44,661 nucleotides of DNA, from contig JAKSLN010000007.1 of assembly GCA_024401165.1 (NCBI GenBank), positions 1 to 44,661 on the forward strand, in the 5' to 3' direction. Source of the DNA: Bacteroidaceae bacterium (GTDB lineage Bacteria; Bacteroidota; Bacteroidia; Bacteroidales; Bacteroidaceae). Positions 8,901 through 16,370 of this stretch are shown here, in pieces. How positions within the stretch are numbered: the first letter of the stretch is position 1; each line of letters begins with the position of its first letter. The position numbers were made by a program, and so were the translations under genes. The notes beneath the pieces were generated by a model. The model did no database searches. It had not been told where the DNA came from and saw only the letters and a program-made list of their open reading frames with translations.

Positions 8901-10524
8901 CGGCGCAAGTGTAGATGGGAGTCCAACTTCCATACTTAGCGACGCAACCCTCGGTATTCTTGCCGTTAAGGTAGTTGAAGGTCTCGCTGCAGAGGTCTCC
9001 ATCCCAGTAGATGCGGAAGTTGGTGTTGATGCCGGTGGCATCCATTCCTGACACGGCACCATAGGTAACCGAACTGATGGCTCCCTCGCGTGCCGAACAA
9101 CCGATGGAACCAGGGAAACGGTCGGTGAAGTTGTCCATCATGGCACGTCCATCGTCATTGCCGGCATTGAAGCGGTGATAGACCTTGGAAGTGGTGGCGT
9201 CGCGATAGTTGTTGCCAGGTTGGTCTTCGTTGCAGGCGTAGATCTCGAGTCCCTTGGTATAGGGATTGAAATCGCCGCAATGCTGGGCATCGCCATGTCC
9301 AAAGCCTGTGGTGGAGAGTCCCTTTCCGTTGTCGTCGACAACCATGGAACCATAGACGATCTCGTCACGTCCGTCTTCGTCAACATCGGCTACACCAAAG
9401 TTATGATAACCCTGCCACATCCAGAAGCCACCACTTGTCTGTCGCCAGTCCCAGCGCTTCGTGAGTTTGTTGGTGGCGGTGTTGACGTCGAGGGCACACA
9501 TCTTGATCTGCGTATAAATGCCACGTGCCAGAAAGATGCTGGGGTGGCGTCCGTCAAGGTAGGGAGCACCAAAGAAGAACTTGCTGCAGCGGTGACCATA
9601 GCCGTCGCCCCACGCCTTCTCCAGACTGGCCTCACCGGGTTCGAGGCGCGCGAGGGGGTAGTCGATGATGTCGTAGACTTCACCCGTCTGACCATTGCAA
9701 TAAACAAGGAATTCCTTGCCATCGTGCATGAACCAGTTGACACCGCCACCCGTAGCGCCGCGATAGTTGGTCCAAGAGGAACCGTTCTTGCCATTGGCGC
9801 CAATGGTGTAGACGGTGCCGTCGGCCATGTGGATGCTGGATCCTTCAAGCAGTCGCATGACAACCTCAGCCTTGCCATCCTGGTTCCAGTCGTAGCCGAC
9901 GATATTCTGCTCATTGTTTTGGAAGTCGCCCATGTTGGGACCGCAGTTGACCCACCAGAGACGCTGTCCATCCTGCTTGAAAATCTCGAAGATACTATAT
10001 TCGCCCGTGGCCTTGCCACCAATGGTAGGACCAGCCTTGGGATAAGACTGTGCCATCTCGCTTTCGTTGTCGAACTTCATGAGGATCTCCAACTCGCCAT
10101 CACCGTCGACATCGGCGCAGCAGGCATCGTTGGGGATAAGTTTGCTGGCAATGCCCTCGTGAGCAAGCTTGACCTCCTTGTAACTGCTAGCCCAGGGAGT
10201 CACCCCCTTGCAGGCAGGCTGTTCAACGCCACGCACCACAGCCCTGACGGTGTAGGTACTGGTGGACGTACCTCCCTTGTCAGTGTAGCAAGAGACGCTG
10301 AGAGGTTCGTCGTTGACTTTCGTGCCGTCGCGATAGACGTTGTACTGCACATCGTAATACTCTTCGCCTAGCACGCGCCAACTGAGGTAGATGCCTGTGC
10401 CTGAGGCCTTCATAGCAATGAGACCACGGTCCAGTTTGTCCACGATGCGCTGCGCCAGAACAGGCGTGAGGGTCAGCATCGCAATCAGCGCTGCTGCCAG
10501 CTTCATTAAGTTAGTTTTCTTCAT
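5965..10524 (-). CDS. Secreted rhamnogalacturonan lyase (PL11) fused to an autotransporter-like beta-helix
   Basis: A 1519-residue protein with a signal peptide ending near VLAQ (residue 25). Residues about 26-635 match polysaccharide lyase family 11. There is an N-terminal fibronectin-like part (GIYLSWRVLGEEYYDVQYNVYRDG), then a beta-propeller with repeated calcium-type DxDxDG loops (DVDGDGELE, DWNQDGKAE, DVDEDGRDE) and the end CGYNQPPHVSYFMG. This family cleaves the rhamnogalacturonan I backbone of pectin by beta-elimination. From about 640 to 1450 the sequence changes to glycine, asparagine and threonine-rich beta-helix repeats like those of autotransporter passengers (GTGKVVMKNSNTYTGGNT, GALTVSKGGTLSG). 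No beta-barrel translocator follows. The end is IYTLDGKR...GIYIVNG, a probable type IX sorting tail. PL11 enzymes are usually about 600-700 residues, so the long extension is unusual. Confidence 0.88.
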   Translation of the reverse strand: MKKTNLMKLAAALIAMLTLTPVLAQRIVDKLDRGLIAMKASGTGIYLSWRVLGEEYYDVQYNVYRDGTKVNDEPLSVSCYTDKGGTSTSTYTVRAVVRGVEQPACKGVTPWASSYKEVKLAHEGIASKLIPNDACCADVDGDGELEILMKFDNESEMAQSYPKAGPTIGGKATGEYSIFEIFKQDGQRLWWVNCGPNMGDFQNNEQNIVGYDWNQDGKAEVVMRLLEGSSIHMADGTVYTIGANGKNGSSWTNYRGATGGGVNWFMHDGKEFLVYCNGQTGEVYDIIDYPLARLEPGEASLEKAWGDGYGHRCSKFFFGAPYLDGRHPSIFLARGIYTQIKMCALDVNTATNKLTKRWDWRQTSGGFWMWQGYHNFGVADVDEDGRDEIVYGSMVVDDNGKGLSTTGFGHGDAQHCGDFNPYTKGLEIYACNEDQPGNNYRDATTSKVYHRFNAGNDDGRAMMDNFTDRFPGSIGCSAREGAISSVTYGAVSGMDATGINTNFRIYWDGDLCSETFNYLNGKNTEGCVAKYGSWTPIYTCAGSMTNNDTKGTPCYQGDILGDWREEIIMRTASGNIRIYSTPTPTTYRVPTLWSDHQYRNAMVWQMCGYNQPPHVSYFMGKLEGITVTPPPLTMEGRVEVPNGGLITSEDKHFIVCETNDTKVTMADGATPYIVTFNVPSWVQGTAGTNYTDKDANIKYQYYTCEVQSGSLAGDARLVKQGDGVLKLPKTDFTHVGPTDVWAGVLEFDGTMKQSPLWLNRFAELNTDGGVFGSIKADYASVIRPGGENHKGSLTAESLELGFGSRLVLDLYADDISADQLLLGNLTIEAKTDKVWTTAGPFYLSPVIQLVGHTAQGSKMTAGKYVIGTLSGSVEGSLDNIVLEGLDNVKKKLQLEDGKLILEIFDMRDAASIVWTGAATQWDLGDTESFAVGSGESTVFVSGDDVIFNDDASVRTVNVVGSVIPRTFTVNNSGTAYTFQGAGGIDGDAQFVKEGTGKVVMKNSNTYTGGNTLSGGVTTVTLLSNQFSEVGNLGGITGTGKFVMQNGAELNTTTNVQMGSPITVKTTEGAVLNNASDFVMDAAFSGTRLTKKGNGWLKSGVAGTLQTLIISAGVVDASQRLATKYVAEGTADLRGNAFLNTPIEVAEKAKANLTTVNRATTSLALTGSGQLTVWCATEKGSNYYATRTPIQLNLKNFLGTLVAQATYAADGRFTFDTSNGGDGWTLDIPSDRFVQNTGKTLRIGQITGSGRLGGGCTFSNGASVGANTWQVGNDGNFTFDGIVTSSDKFTKMGSGKMTVKGLWDLTGTVGISAGELCINNTNTKTPALGTGALTVSKGGTLSGKGVLGNSSVTVASGGVIRSGINDTNAGGNLVFSGKDLTVNGTLQTYVSGKSLFSRFTDIKTLKLNGTLVVRGRDVLALPEGTEIQIIDAQKITLGTNLKFDLCAPNVDDPSLIFDTSRIDEGLLVVAKDPNYDPTAIQRIDMAAAKGDIYTLDGKRIEGRPLHRGIYIVNGVKIILK

Positions 10525-10655
10525 TTATGTAGTTTGGTTAAGTTTCATTTCTGAAATTCTTTGGGGTGCCATGGAGATTTGCATTATGAGTCAACTCAAA
10601 AGTCCTTGCCTTCAGAATGGCATCTTGTAGTTCATGAGGGAATCCATGGTAAGTC

Positions 10656-10671
10656 GGGGATTTCGCCCCGT
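10656..10671. other. Small GC hairpin downstream of murF
   Basis: CGGGG (10656-10660) pairs with CCCCG (10667-10671) around a six-base loop, four bases past the murF stop. There is no T-run on the minus-strand side, so it may stabilise the transcript end rather than be a full terminator. The rest of the 10525-10674 gap shows no gene and no clear TAnnTTTG promoter for the lyase. Confidence 0.35.
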
Positions 10672-10674
10672 TCA

Positions 10675-11988
10675 TCATAGTAACTCGGGCAACTGAAAGA
10701 GTTTGGTGCCGTTGCTGCCCTTGATGAGAATGGTGCGACCTTCGAGCGGATGGGCTACCAGTTCTGCCTTCACCTCGTCAACATTGCAGAAGCAGCGATG
10801 GCAAGGCAAGGCAACTTCGCGGAAATTCTCGCCCACAAACCAGACCTCCTCGACACCCGTCTGCTGCAACTTCTCAACGATACCCTGATGCTCCCGACGG
10901 CTGTCGGCACCCAACTCGCGCATGTCGCCTAAAATGGCCATCTTGCTATCTGCCTTGACAAATTGGAAATTGTCGAGCGCAGCATTCATGGAGGTGGGGT
11001 TGGCATTGTAGGCATCCACGATCAGACGGTTGCGTCCGGTGTCACGGAACTCACTACGACTATTGGTGGGGACGTATTCTGCCAGGGCGTCATCGATGTC
11101 CTCGGTAGGCACATCGAAGAAGAGGCCAACCGTGACGGCCGCACGGATATTAGCAATGTTGTAGGCACCCACAAGATGGGTCTGCACACTATGCCAAGGT
11201 TCGTAGTCATCGCCGCGCCATTGCACCTTGAGGAACGAAGAGCAGTCCTCGACCCTACCCTCTACGTAAGGTTCAACTTCCAGACGAGGATTCTCGGTAA
11301 AGGGTTCGCCACCGCGTTCCTTGGCCATTGCCAAGAGGTTGTCATCAAAGCAGTTGAGGAAAATGGCCTTGCCTCGACTGGACAGGTCGTCATAGAGTTC
11401 GCCCTTGGTGGCCTTCACGCCATCGAACGACCCGAATCCTTCAAGATGGGCACGTCCCACGTTGGTGATGAGCCCATAGTCTGCCTGCACCATACGACAC
11501 AGGAAAGCAATCTCGCCGGGATGATTGGCACCGGTCTCGATAACGGCAATCTCATGCTCGGGACGAATGCGAAGCAGGGTTCGGGGCACGCCAATGTGAT
11601 TATTGAGGTTGCCCTGGGTGTAGAGCACGTTGTATCGTTTGGAAAGGACGGCGCTCACGAGTTCTTTGGTGGTTGTCTTGCCATTGGTTCCGGTGATCTG
11701 CAGCACGGGAATCGTCAGTTGCTGACGGTGGTAGGCTGCCAGGTCTTGAAGCGTCTGCAGCACATCATCGACCAGGACATAGCGGCCATCGCCTTCAGGC
11801 GCAAACTCAGCCTCATCGACAACGGCATAGGCACAGCCTGCCTCGAGTGCAGAGGCGGCAAAACGGTTGCCATCAAACGTGGCACCTTTCAGGGCAAAGA
11901 ACATGGCGCCCGGTTCGCACTGACGATTGTCGGTTGTGATGACGGGATGCTCCTTGTATATTTCGTAGATTTGTTCGAGTGATTTCAT
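10675..11988 (-). CDS. murF: UDP-N-acetylmuramoyl-tripeptide--D-alanyl-D-alanine ligase
   Basis: MurF adds D-Ala-D-Ala to UDP-MurNAc-tripeptide in the cytoplasm, the last soluble step of peptidoglycan precursor synthesis. The 437 residues have the three-part Mur ligase layout: an N-terminal substrate-binding domain (1-90), the ATP loop GTNGKTTT at 100-107, the central motifs ETGANHPGEI and TNVGRAHLEGFGS, and the C-terminal DAYNANPTSM motif. The length is normal. It is divergent from folP, and ddl, which supplies D-Ala-D-Ala, lies elsewhere in this window at 31572. Confidence 0.95.
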   Translation of the reverse strand: MKSLEQIYEIYKEHPVITTDNRQCEPGAMFFALKGATFDGNRFAASALEAGCAYAVVDEAEFAPEGDGRYVLVDDVLQTLQDLAAYHRQQLTIPVLQITGTNGKTTTKELVSAVLSKRYNVLYTQGNLNNHIGVPRTLLRIRPEHEIAVIETGANHPGEIAFLCRMVQADYGLITNVGRAHLEGFGSFDGVKATKGELYDDLSSRGKAIFLNCFDDNLLAMAKERGGEPFTENPRLEVEPYVEGRVEDCSSFLKVQWRGDDYEPWHSVQTHLVGAYNIANIRAAVTVGLFFDVPTEDIDDALAEYVPTNSRSEFRDTGRNRLIVDAYNANPTSMNAALDNFQFVKADSKMAILGDMRELGADSRREHQGIVEKLQQTGVEEVWFVGENFREVALPCHRCFCNVDEVKAELVAHPLEGRTILIKGSNGTKLFQLPELL

Positions 11989-12014
11989 AATTCCTTATTG
12001 TACATTTTACGTGG

Positions 12015-12022
12015 CAAATATA
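12015..12022 (-). promoter_or_regulatory. Probable -7 element of the murF promoter
   Basis: The minus strand reads TATATTTG, a perfect match to the Bacteroidetes TAnnTTTG box, 27 bases upstream of the murF ATG in a very AT-rich region. I see no good -33 TTTG at the right distance. Confidence 0.6.
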
Positions 12023-12129
12023 CAAAATAAAAATATTATGTACGCGCACAAACCAGCAGAAAAGTGCATTTTGCTACATTTAGATTACAAATTAAGACTT
12101 TTTTCGATGGACTTTCATCAAAATATTCG

Positions 12130-12137
12130 TAACTTTG
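12130..12137 (+). promoter_or_regulatory. Probable -7 element of the folP-cdaA promoter
   Basis: TAACTTTG matches the Bacteroidetes TAnnTTTG box. It would start transcription near 12144. That leaves only a few bases before ATG 12148 and supports ATG 12190 as the folP start. The -33 region (a TTTTTTCG run) is a weak match. Confidence 0.6.
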
Positions 12138-12189
12138 CAATGATTGTATGACAACAATCACGAAAACCATAAAACCACAAAACGTACAC

Positions 12190-13026
12190 ATGACCGTCAA
12201 CATCCAAGGCAAACTCCTCGACCTCAGCACGCCGCAAGTCATGGGCATCCTGAACGTGACGCCCGACTCGTTCTATGCCGACAGTCGCAAGCAGACGGAG
12301 GAGGCCATCAGCGAACGCGCCAACCAAATCTTGGCGGAGGGTGGCAGCATCATTGACCTGGGTGCCTACAGCAGCCGACCCGGTGCTGCCGACGTATCGA
12401 CGGAGGAAGAGATGGAGCGCCTGGCGCGTGCCCTGCGCATCATTCGCAGCGAACACCCCAACGCCATCGTCAGCATAGACACATTCCGAGCCGAAGTAGC
12501 AGAACGATGCGTGGTGGAATATGGAGCGGACATCATCAACGATATCTCGGGCGGAGAGATGGACGATAGAATGTTCGACACGGTGGCACGACTCAACATC
12601 CCGTACATCCTAATGCACATGAAGGGCACGCCACAAACGATGCAGCAGAATCCTCAATACGAGGACGTAACGAGCGAGGTCATGCAATACTTTGGACGCA
12701 AGGTTGATCAGTTGCACGACATGGGCGTCAACGATATCATCCTCGACCCCGGCTACGGTTTTGCAAAGACGCTGGACCAAAACTACGAACTCTTCCGCAA
12801 CCAGCACATTCTCCAGGAGCTGAACCTCCCCATCCTCGTTGGCATCTCTCGCAAGAGCATGATATACAAACTACTGGGAACAACGCCCCAAGAGGCGCTG
12901 AACGGAACGACGGTGCTCCACACGCTCGCCCTGCAACAAGGTGCTAACATTCTGCGTGTTCACGACGTGAGAGAAGCAGTTGAAACCATTAAAATTGTGA
13001 ACAAATGCTATTCGACATTGGCATAA
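12190..13026 (+). CDS. folP: Dihydropteroate synthase
   Basis: FolP joins p-aminobenzoate to dihydropterin pyrophosphate in folate synthesis. The 278-residue TIM-barrel protein has the family motifs GILNVTPDSFY near the N-terminus, AYSSRPGA (pterin loop), DIINDISGG, and GISRKSM near the C-terminus. The frame is open from ATG 12148, which would add 14 residues. I prefer ATG 12190 because the only visible promoter box ends at 12137 and the conserved part begins right after it (MTVNIQGKLLDLSTPQ). The end overlaps the cdaA start by 22 bases, so the two are probably translated from one mRNA. Confidence 0.93.
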   Translation: MTVNIQGKLLDLSTPQVMGILNVTPDSFYADSRKQTEEAISERANQILAEGGSIIDLGAYSSRPGAADVSTEEEMERLARALRIIRSEHPNAIVSIDTFRAEVAERCVVEYGADIINDISGGEMDDRMFDTVARLNIPYILMHMKGTPQTMQQNPQYEDVTSEVMQYFGRKVDQLHDMGVNDIILDPGYGFAKTLDQNYELFRNQHILQELNLPILVGISRKSMIYKLLGTTPQEALNGTTVLHTLALQQGANILRVHDVREAVETIKIVNKCYSTLA

Positions 13027-13784
13027 AGGACGTCATCGACATCTTACTGACTGCGGTCATCCTGTTCTATTTCTACAAGGTGATGCGCGAAACGAGATCG
13101 GTACGCGTCTTCACCGGCGTGCTCGTCTTCGTCAGCTTCTGGATTGTCATCTCCAAAGTTCTCGAGATGAAACTGCTGGGCAGCATCCTCGACCAACTGA
13201 TCAACGTGGGTGCCATTGCCCTCATCGTCCTTTTCCAGTCTGAGATTCGCCATTTCTTCTACAGTATCGGAACGCACGACCGCTTTGGACGCGTCATCCG
13301 CTATCTGCGACCCTCTCGCAAGAAGCAAGGTGAGTTCCGGCACGAACGTAGCGACATCTTCCCCATCGTCATGGCCTGCCTTAACATGGCCAAGCAGAAA
13401 GTGGGTGCACTCATTGTTCTTCAAAACGACCTGCCCTTGGGTGACTTCATCGACACGGGCGAGAAAATTGACGCACGCGCCAGCCAGCGCCTCATCGAAA
13501 ACATCTTTTTCAAGAACAGTCCCCTGCACGATGGTGCCATGATTGTCAGGGATGGACGCATCGTTGCCGCAGCTTGCATCATGCCGACATCTCACGACCT
13601 CGATATACCCAAAGAGTTTGGTCTGCGTCACCGTGCAGCCAAGGGAACGAGCACCGAAACGGATGCACTCTCAATCGTTGTCAGCGAGGAAACGGGTGGT
13701 ATCACGGCAGCCTACCGAGGCAAATTCAAAATGCACGTCACAAGCGAAGAACTGGAAGACATGCTGATGCGAGGAGAATTCTAA
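13005..13784 (+). CDS. cdaA: Diadenylate cyclase, CdaA type
   Basis: CdaA makes the second messenger cyclic di-AMP from two ATP. The 259 residues start with three hydrophobic segments (about 8-25, 35-53 and 58-75) that anchor the protein in the inner membrane. The DisA_N catalytic domain follows, with the DGA motif at 176-178 (PLHDGAM) and the RHR motif at 208-210 (GLRHRAAKG). Both catalytic motifs are intact. The gene overlaps folP, an arrangement shared by relatives. There is no CdaR or GlmM gene beside it, unlike in Firmicutes, although glmS lies 5 kb away. Confidence 0.93.
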   Translation: MLFDIGIKDVIDILLTAVILFYFYKVMRETRSVRVFTGVLVFVSFWIVISKVLEMKLLGSILDQLINVGAIALIVLFQSEIRHFFYSIGTHDRFGRVIRYLRPSRKKQGEFRHERSDIFPIVMACLNMAKQKVGALIVLQNDLPLGDFIDTGEKIDARASQRLIENIFFKNSPLHDGAMIVRDGRIVAAACIMPTSHDLDIPKEFGLRHRAAKGTSTETDALSIVVSEETGGITAAYRGKFKMHVTSEELEDMLMRGEF

Positions 13785-13892
13785 GAAGAATAATCACGTA
13801 ACCCAACGCATAAAAGGAAGGGGATATAACCCAACATAAATATAATCACCTGAATAACAACATTTTCTAATCACAATAAAAACATACGCTCT

Positions 13893-14900
13893 ATGAGTTT
13901 AATGCAACAAATCATCGCTCGCGCCCAGAGCAACAAGCAGCGCATCGTGCTGCCCGAGAGTCTGGAGGAGCGAACCATCAAGGCTGCCGACCAAGCACAG
14001 GCCGACGGACTGGCAGAGATTATCCTCATCGGTAATCGTGAAGAAATCCTGGCACTGGCTGACAAACTTGGTCTCAGCCACATAAAGGACTGCACCATCA
14101 TTGACCCCGCGACAAGTGAGAAGACTGAAGAGTACGCTCAGTTGCTCTTTCAGTTGCGTCAGAAGAAGGGCATGACCATCGAGAAGGCTCGCGAGCAAGT
14201 CTTGGACCCTCTTTACTTCGGATGCCTCATCATCAAGAGTGGCGATGCTGATGGTCAGATTAGCGGTGCGCTTTCAACAACGGGTGACACCTTGCGTCCT
14301 GCCCTGCAGATCATCAAGTGCGCTCCTGGCATCTCATGCGTCAGCGGTGCCATGCTCATGATTACCGACAAACCCGAATACGGAGAGAACGGCATCTTGG
14401 TTGTTGGCGATGTTGCAGTAACCCCCATGCCCGACGCCAGCCAGTTGGCACAGATCGCTGTCTGCACAGCTCAGACTGCCAAGTCAGTGGCAGGTTTTGC
14501 CGATCCTCGCGTTGCCATGCTTTCATTCTCAACAAAGGGAAGCGCCAAGCATGAGGTGGTGGACAAGGTTATTGAGGCAACCCGTCTGGCCAAAGAACTC
14601 GCTCCCGACTTGAAGGTTGACGGCGAATTGCAGGCAGATGCTGCACTCGTTCCCAGCGTTGGCGAGAAGAAAGCTCCCGGAAGCGACATCGCCGGTCATG
14701 CCAACGTCCTCGTCTTCCCCTGCCTCGAGGTGGGCAACATCGGTTACAAACTCGTCCAGCGCCTTGCCGGTGCTGATGCCATCGGTCCCATCCTGCAGGG
14801 TATTGCCCGTCCCGTCAACGACCTCAGTCGTGGCTGTAGCGTGGATGACATCTACAAGATGGTTGCCATCACGGCTTGCCAGGCTCAGGACGCGAAGTAA
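13893..14900 (+). CDS. pta: Phosphate acetyltransferase
   Basis: Pta converts acetyl-CoA and phosphate to acetyl phosphate and CoA. The 335-residue protein is the short form without the N-terminal regulatory domains seen in E. coli. Typical motifs are present: RIVLPES near the start, DGQISGALSTTGDTLRPALQ near 115-135, and SFSTKGSAKHE near 210. With ackA directly downstream it forms the acetate and ATP-yielding branch of fermentation. ATG 13893 follows a 108-base AT-rich gap with no clear promoter box. Confidence 0.95.
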   Translation: MSLMQQIIARAQSNKQRIVLPESLEERTIKAADQAQADGLAEIILIGNREEILALADKLGLSHIKDCTIIDPATSEKTEEYAQLLFQLRQKKGMTIEKAREQVLDPLYFGCLIIKSGDADGQISGALSTTGDTLRPALQIIKCAPGISCVSGAMLMITDKPEYGENGILVVGDVAVTPMPDASQLAQIAVCTAQTAKSVAGFADPRVAMLSFSTKGSAKHEVVDKVIEATRLAKELAPDLKVDGELQADAALVPSVGEKKAPGSDIAGHANVLVFPCLEVGNIGYKLVQRLAGADAIGPILQGIARPVNDLSRGCSVDDIYKMVAITACQAQDAK

Positions 14901-14901
14901 G

Positions 14902-15071
14902 GCCCCTCTCCCCAGTCCTCCCCCGGAGGGGAGGGATAATTTAAGAAAGAGGAAAGCTGTTAATAACATTCTCATAAATTTCTAAAAGCGCCACCCCCTT
15001 TGGCGCACAAGTATTATATATACTGCAGTAACCACTCCCTCCCCTTTCGGGGGAGGGCTGGGGAGAGGGGC
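14902..15071. repeat. 170-base MITE-like element with about 36-base terminal inverted repeats
   Basis: The left arm (14902-14936) and the reverse complement of the right arm (15036-15071) differ only by a small loop change and one substitution. The shared end is gcccctctccccag. Each arm also folds on itself (ctcccc/ggggag). The middle, about 100 bases, is AT-rich and holds a small hairpin (gcgcca/tggcgc near 14990-15007). No gene or transposase is inside. The right arm ends eight bases before the ackA ATG, so its G-rich end lies where a ribosome-binding site would be. Confidence 0.7.
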
Positions 15072-15078
15072 TTTCAAT

Positions 15079-16284
15079 ATGAAAATTTTAGTTCTCAACT
15101 GCGGTAGCAGTTCAATCAAATACGCATTGTACAACATGGATGACCAAAGCGTCATCACAAGTGGAGGCATCGAGAAAATCGGTCTGGCCGACAGTTTCAT
15201 CACCGTAAAATTGAATGGAGAGAAGCACAAGATGGAGCGTCCCATCGAGGAGCACACGGCTGGTGTGCAGTGGATATTTGAGGTTTTGACATCGGGCGAG
15301 TATGCCGTGCTGAAGAGTCTTGAGGAACTCGATGCCGTTGGCCATCGCATGGTTCATGGTGGCGAGAAATTCAACAAGAGCGTACGCCTCACTCCCGAAG
15401 TCATGGAAGCCTTCACCGCCTGCAACGACCTGGCACCTCTGCACAACCCCGCCAACATCAAGGGTGTCAATGCCGTAACAGCGTTGCTGCCCAATCTGCC
15501 CCAGGTTGGCGTATTCGACACAGCCTTCCATCAAACCATGCCCGACTACGCCTACATGTATGCCCTCCCCTACGAACTCTATGAGAAGTACGGCGTTCGT
15601 CGCTACGGTTTCCACGGAACCAGCCACCGCTACGTTTCACAACGCGTGTGTGATTTCCTGGGCGTTGATCCTGCCGGCAAGAAGATCATCACCTGCCACA
15701 TCGGCAACGGCGCTTCCATCGCAGCCGTCAAGGATGGCAAGTGCGTAGACACCTCAATGGGGCTTACTCCCCTCGAAGGCCTCATCATGGGTACCCGTTC
15801 TGGCGACATCGACGCCGGTGCTGTCACCTTCCTCATGGACAAACTTCAACTCGACACCAAGGGGGTCAGTGACCTTCTCAACAAGAAAAGCGGTTTGGCT
15901 GGCGTTAGCCAGGCTTCAAGCGACTTCCGCGACATCCTGGCAGGCATTGCTGCCGGTAACGACAAGGCACGCTTGGCCAAAGAGATGTACACCTACCGCA
16001 TCAAGAAGTACATCGGTCAGTATGCAGCAGCCATGGGTGGCGTAGACATCATCCTCTTCACTGGCGGTGCTGGCGAGAACCAGTGGGAAGTACGCGAAGG
16101 TGCAACCAAGGGGTTAGAGTTCATGGGCATCAAGATAGACGACGAGAAGAACCGCTCTTGCCGCGCCACCGAGGCCATCCTCTCTGCCGACGACAGCAAG
16201 GTTACCGTCTGCTGCATTCCCACTGACGAGGAACTCATGATCGCCCTCGACACGCAGGCACTCTGCAAACAAACCGAAGCATAG
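15079..16284 (+). CDS. ackA: Acetate kinase
   Basis: AckA transfers phosphate from acetyl phosphate to ADP, giving acetate and ATP. The 401-residue protein has the ASKHA-fold motifs LNCGSSSIKY (5-14), GFHGTSHRYVS, CHIGNGAS and TGGAGEN. The length is normal. It follows pta on the same strand, separated by the inverted-repeat element. The GGGGAGAGGGG end of that repeat is the only purine-rich sequence at ribosome-binding distance. Confidence 0.96.
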   Translation: MKILVLNCGSSSIKYALYNMDDQSVITSGGIEKIGLADSFITVKLNGEKHKMERPIEEHTAGVQWIFEVLTSGEYAVLKSLEELDAVGHRMVHGGEKFNKSVRLTPEVMEAFTACNDLAPLHNPANIKGVNAVTALLPNLPQVGVFDTAFHQTMPDYAYMYALPYELYEKYGVRRYGFHGTSHRYVSQRVCDFLGVDPAGKKIITCHIGNGASIAAVKDGKCVDTSMGLTPLEGLIMGTRSGDIDAGAVTFLMDKLQLDTKGVSDLLNKKSGLAGVSQASSDFRDILAGIAAGNDKARLAKEMYTYRIKKYIGQYAAAMGGVDIILFTGGAGENQWEVREGATKGLEFMGIKIDDEKNRSCRATEAILSADDSKVTVCCIPTDEELMIALDTQALCKQTEA

Positions 16285-16298
16285 ATTGACCCAATAAT

Positions 16299-16343
16299 CG
16301 GGGACGATTCCATCCGCCTATGTGGATTGAGGAACCGTCCCCG
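16299..16343 (+). terminator. Hairpin terminator after ackA
   Basis: A 13-base stem, cggggacgattcc (16299-16311) with ggaaccgtccccg (16331-16343), has one mismatch and a 19-base loop. It is followed by TATGTTTTT. It sits between the ackA stop and ATG 16371. Confidence 0.7.
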
Positions 16344-16370
16344 TATGTTTTTCCAAACAGCCAAATAGCC

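Noticed and set aside
9175-10371. A 398-codon open frame opposite the PL11 lyase
   Set aside because: It lies wholly within the conserved lyase domain on the other strand and has no family match I recognise; it is a shadow frame.
16320-16370. An earlier in-frame ATG for the DUF389 protein
   Set aside because: It falls within the loop of the ackA terminator hairpin; ATG 16371 is a better start.
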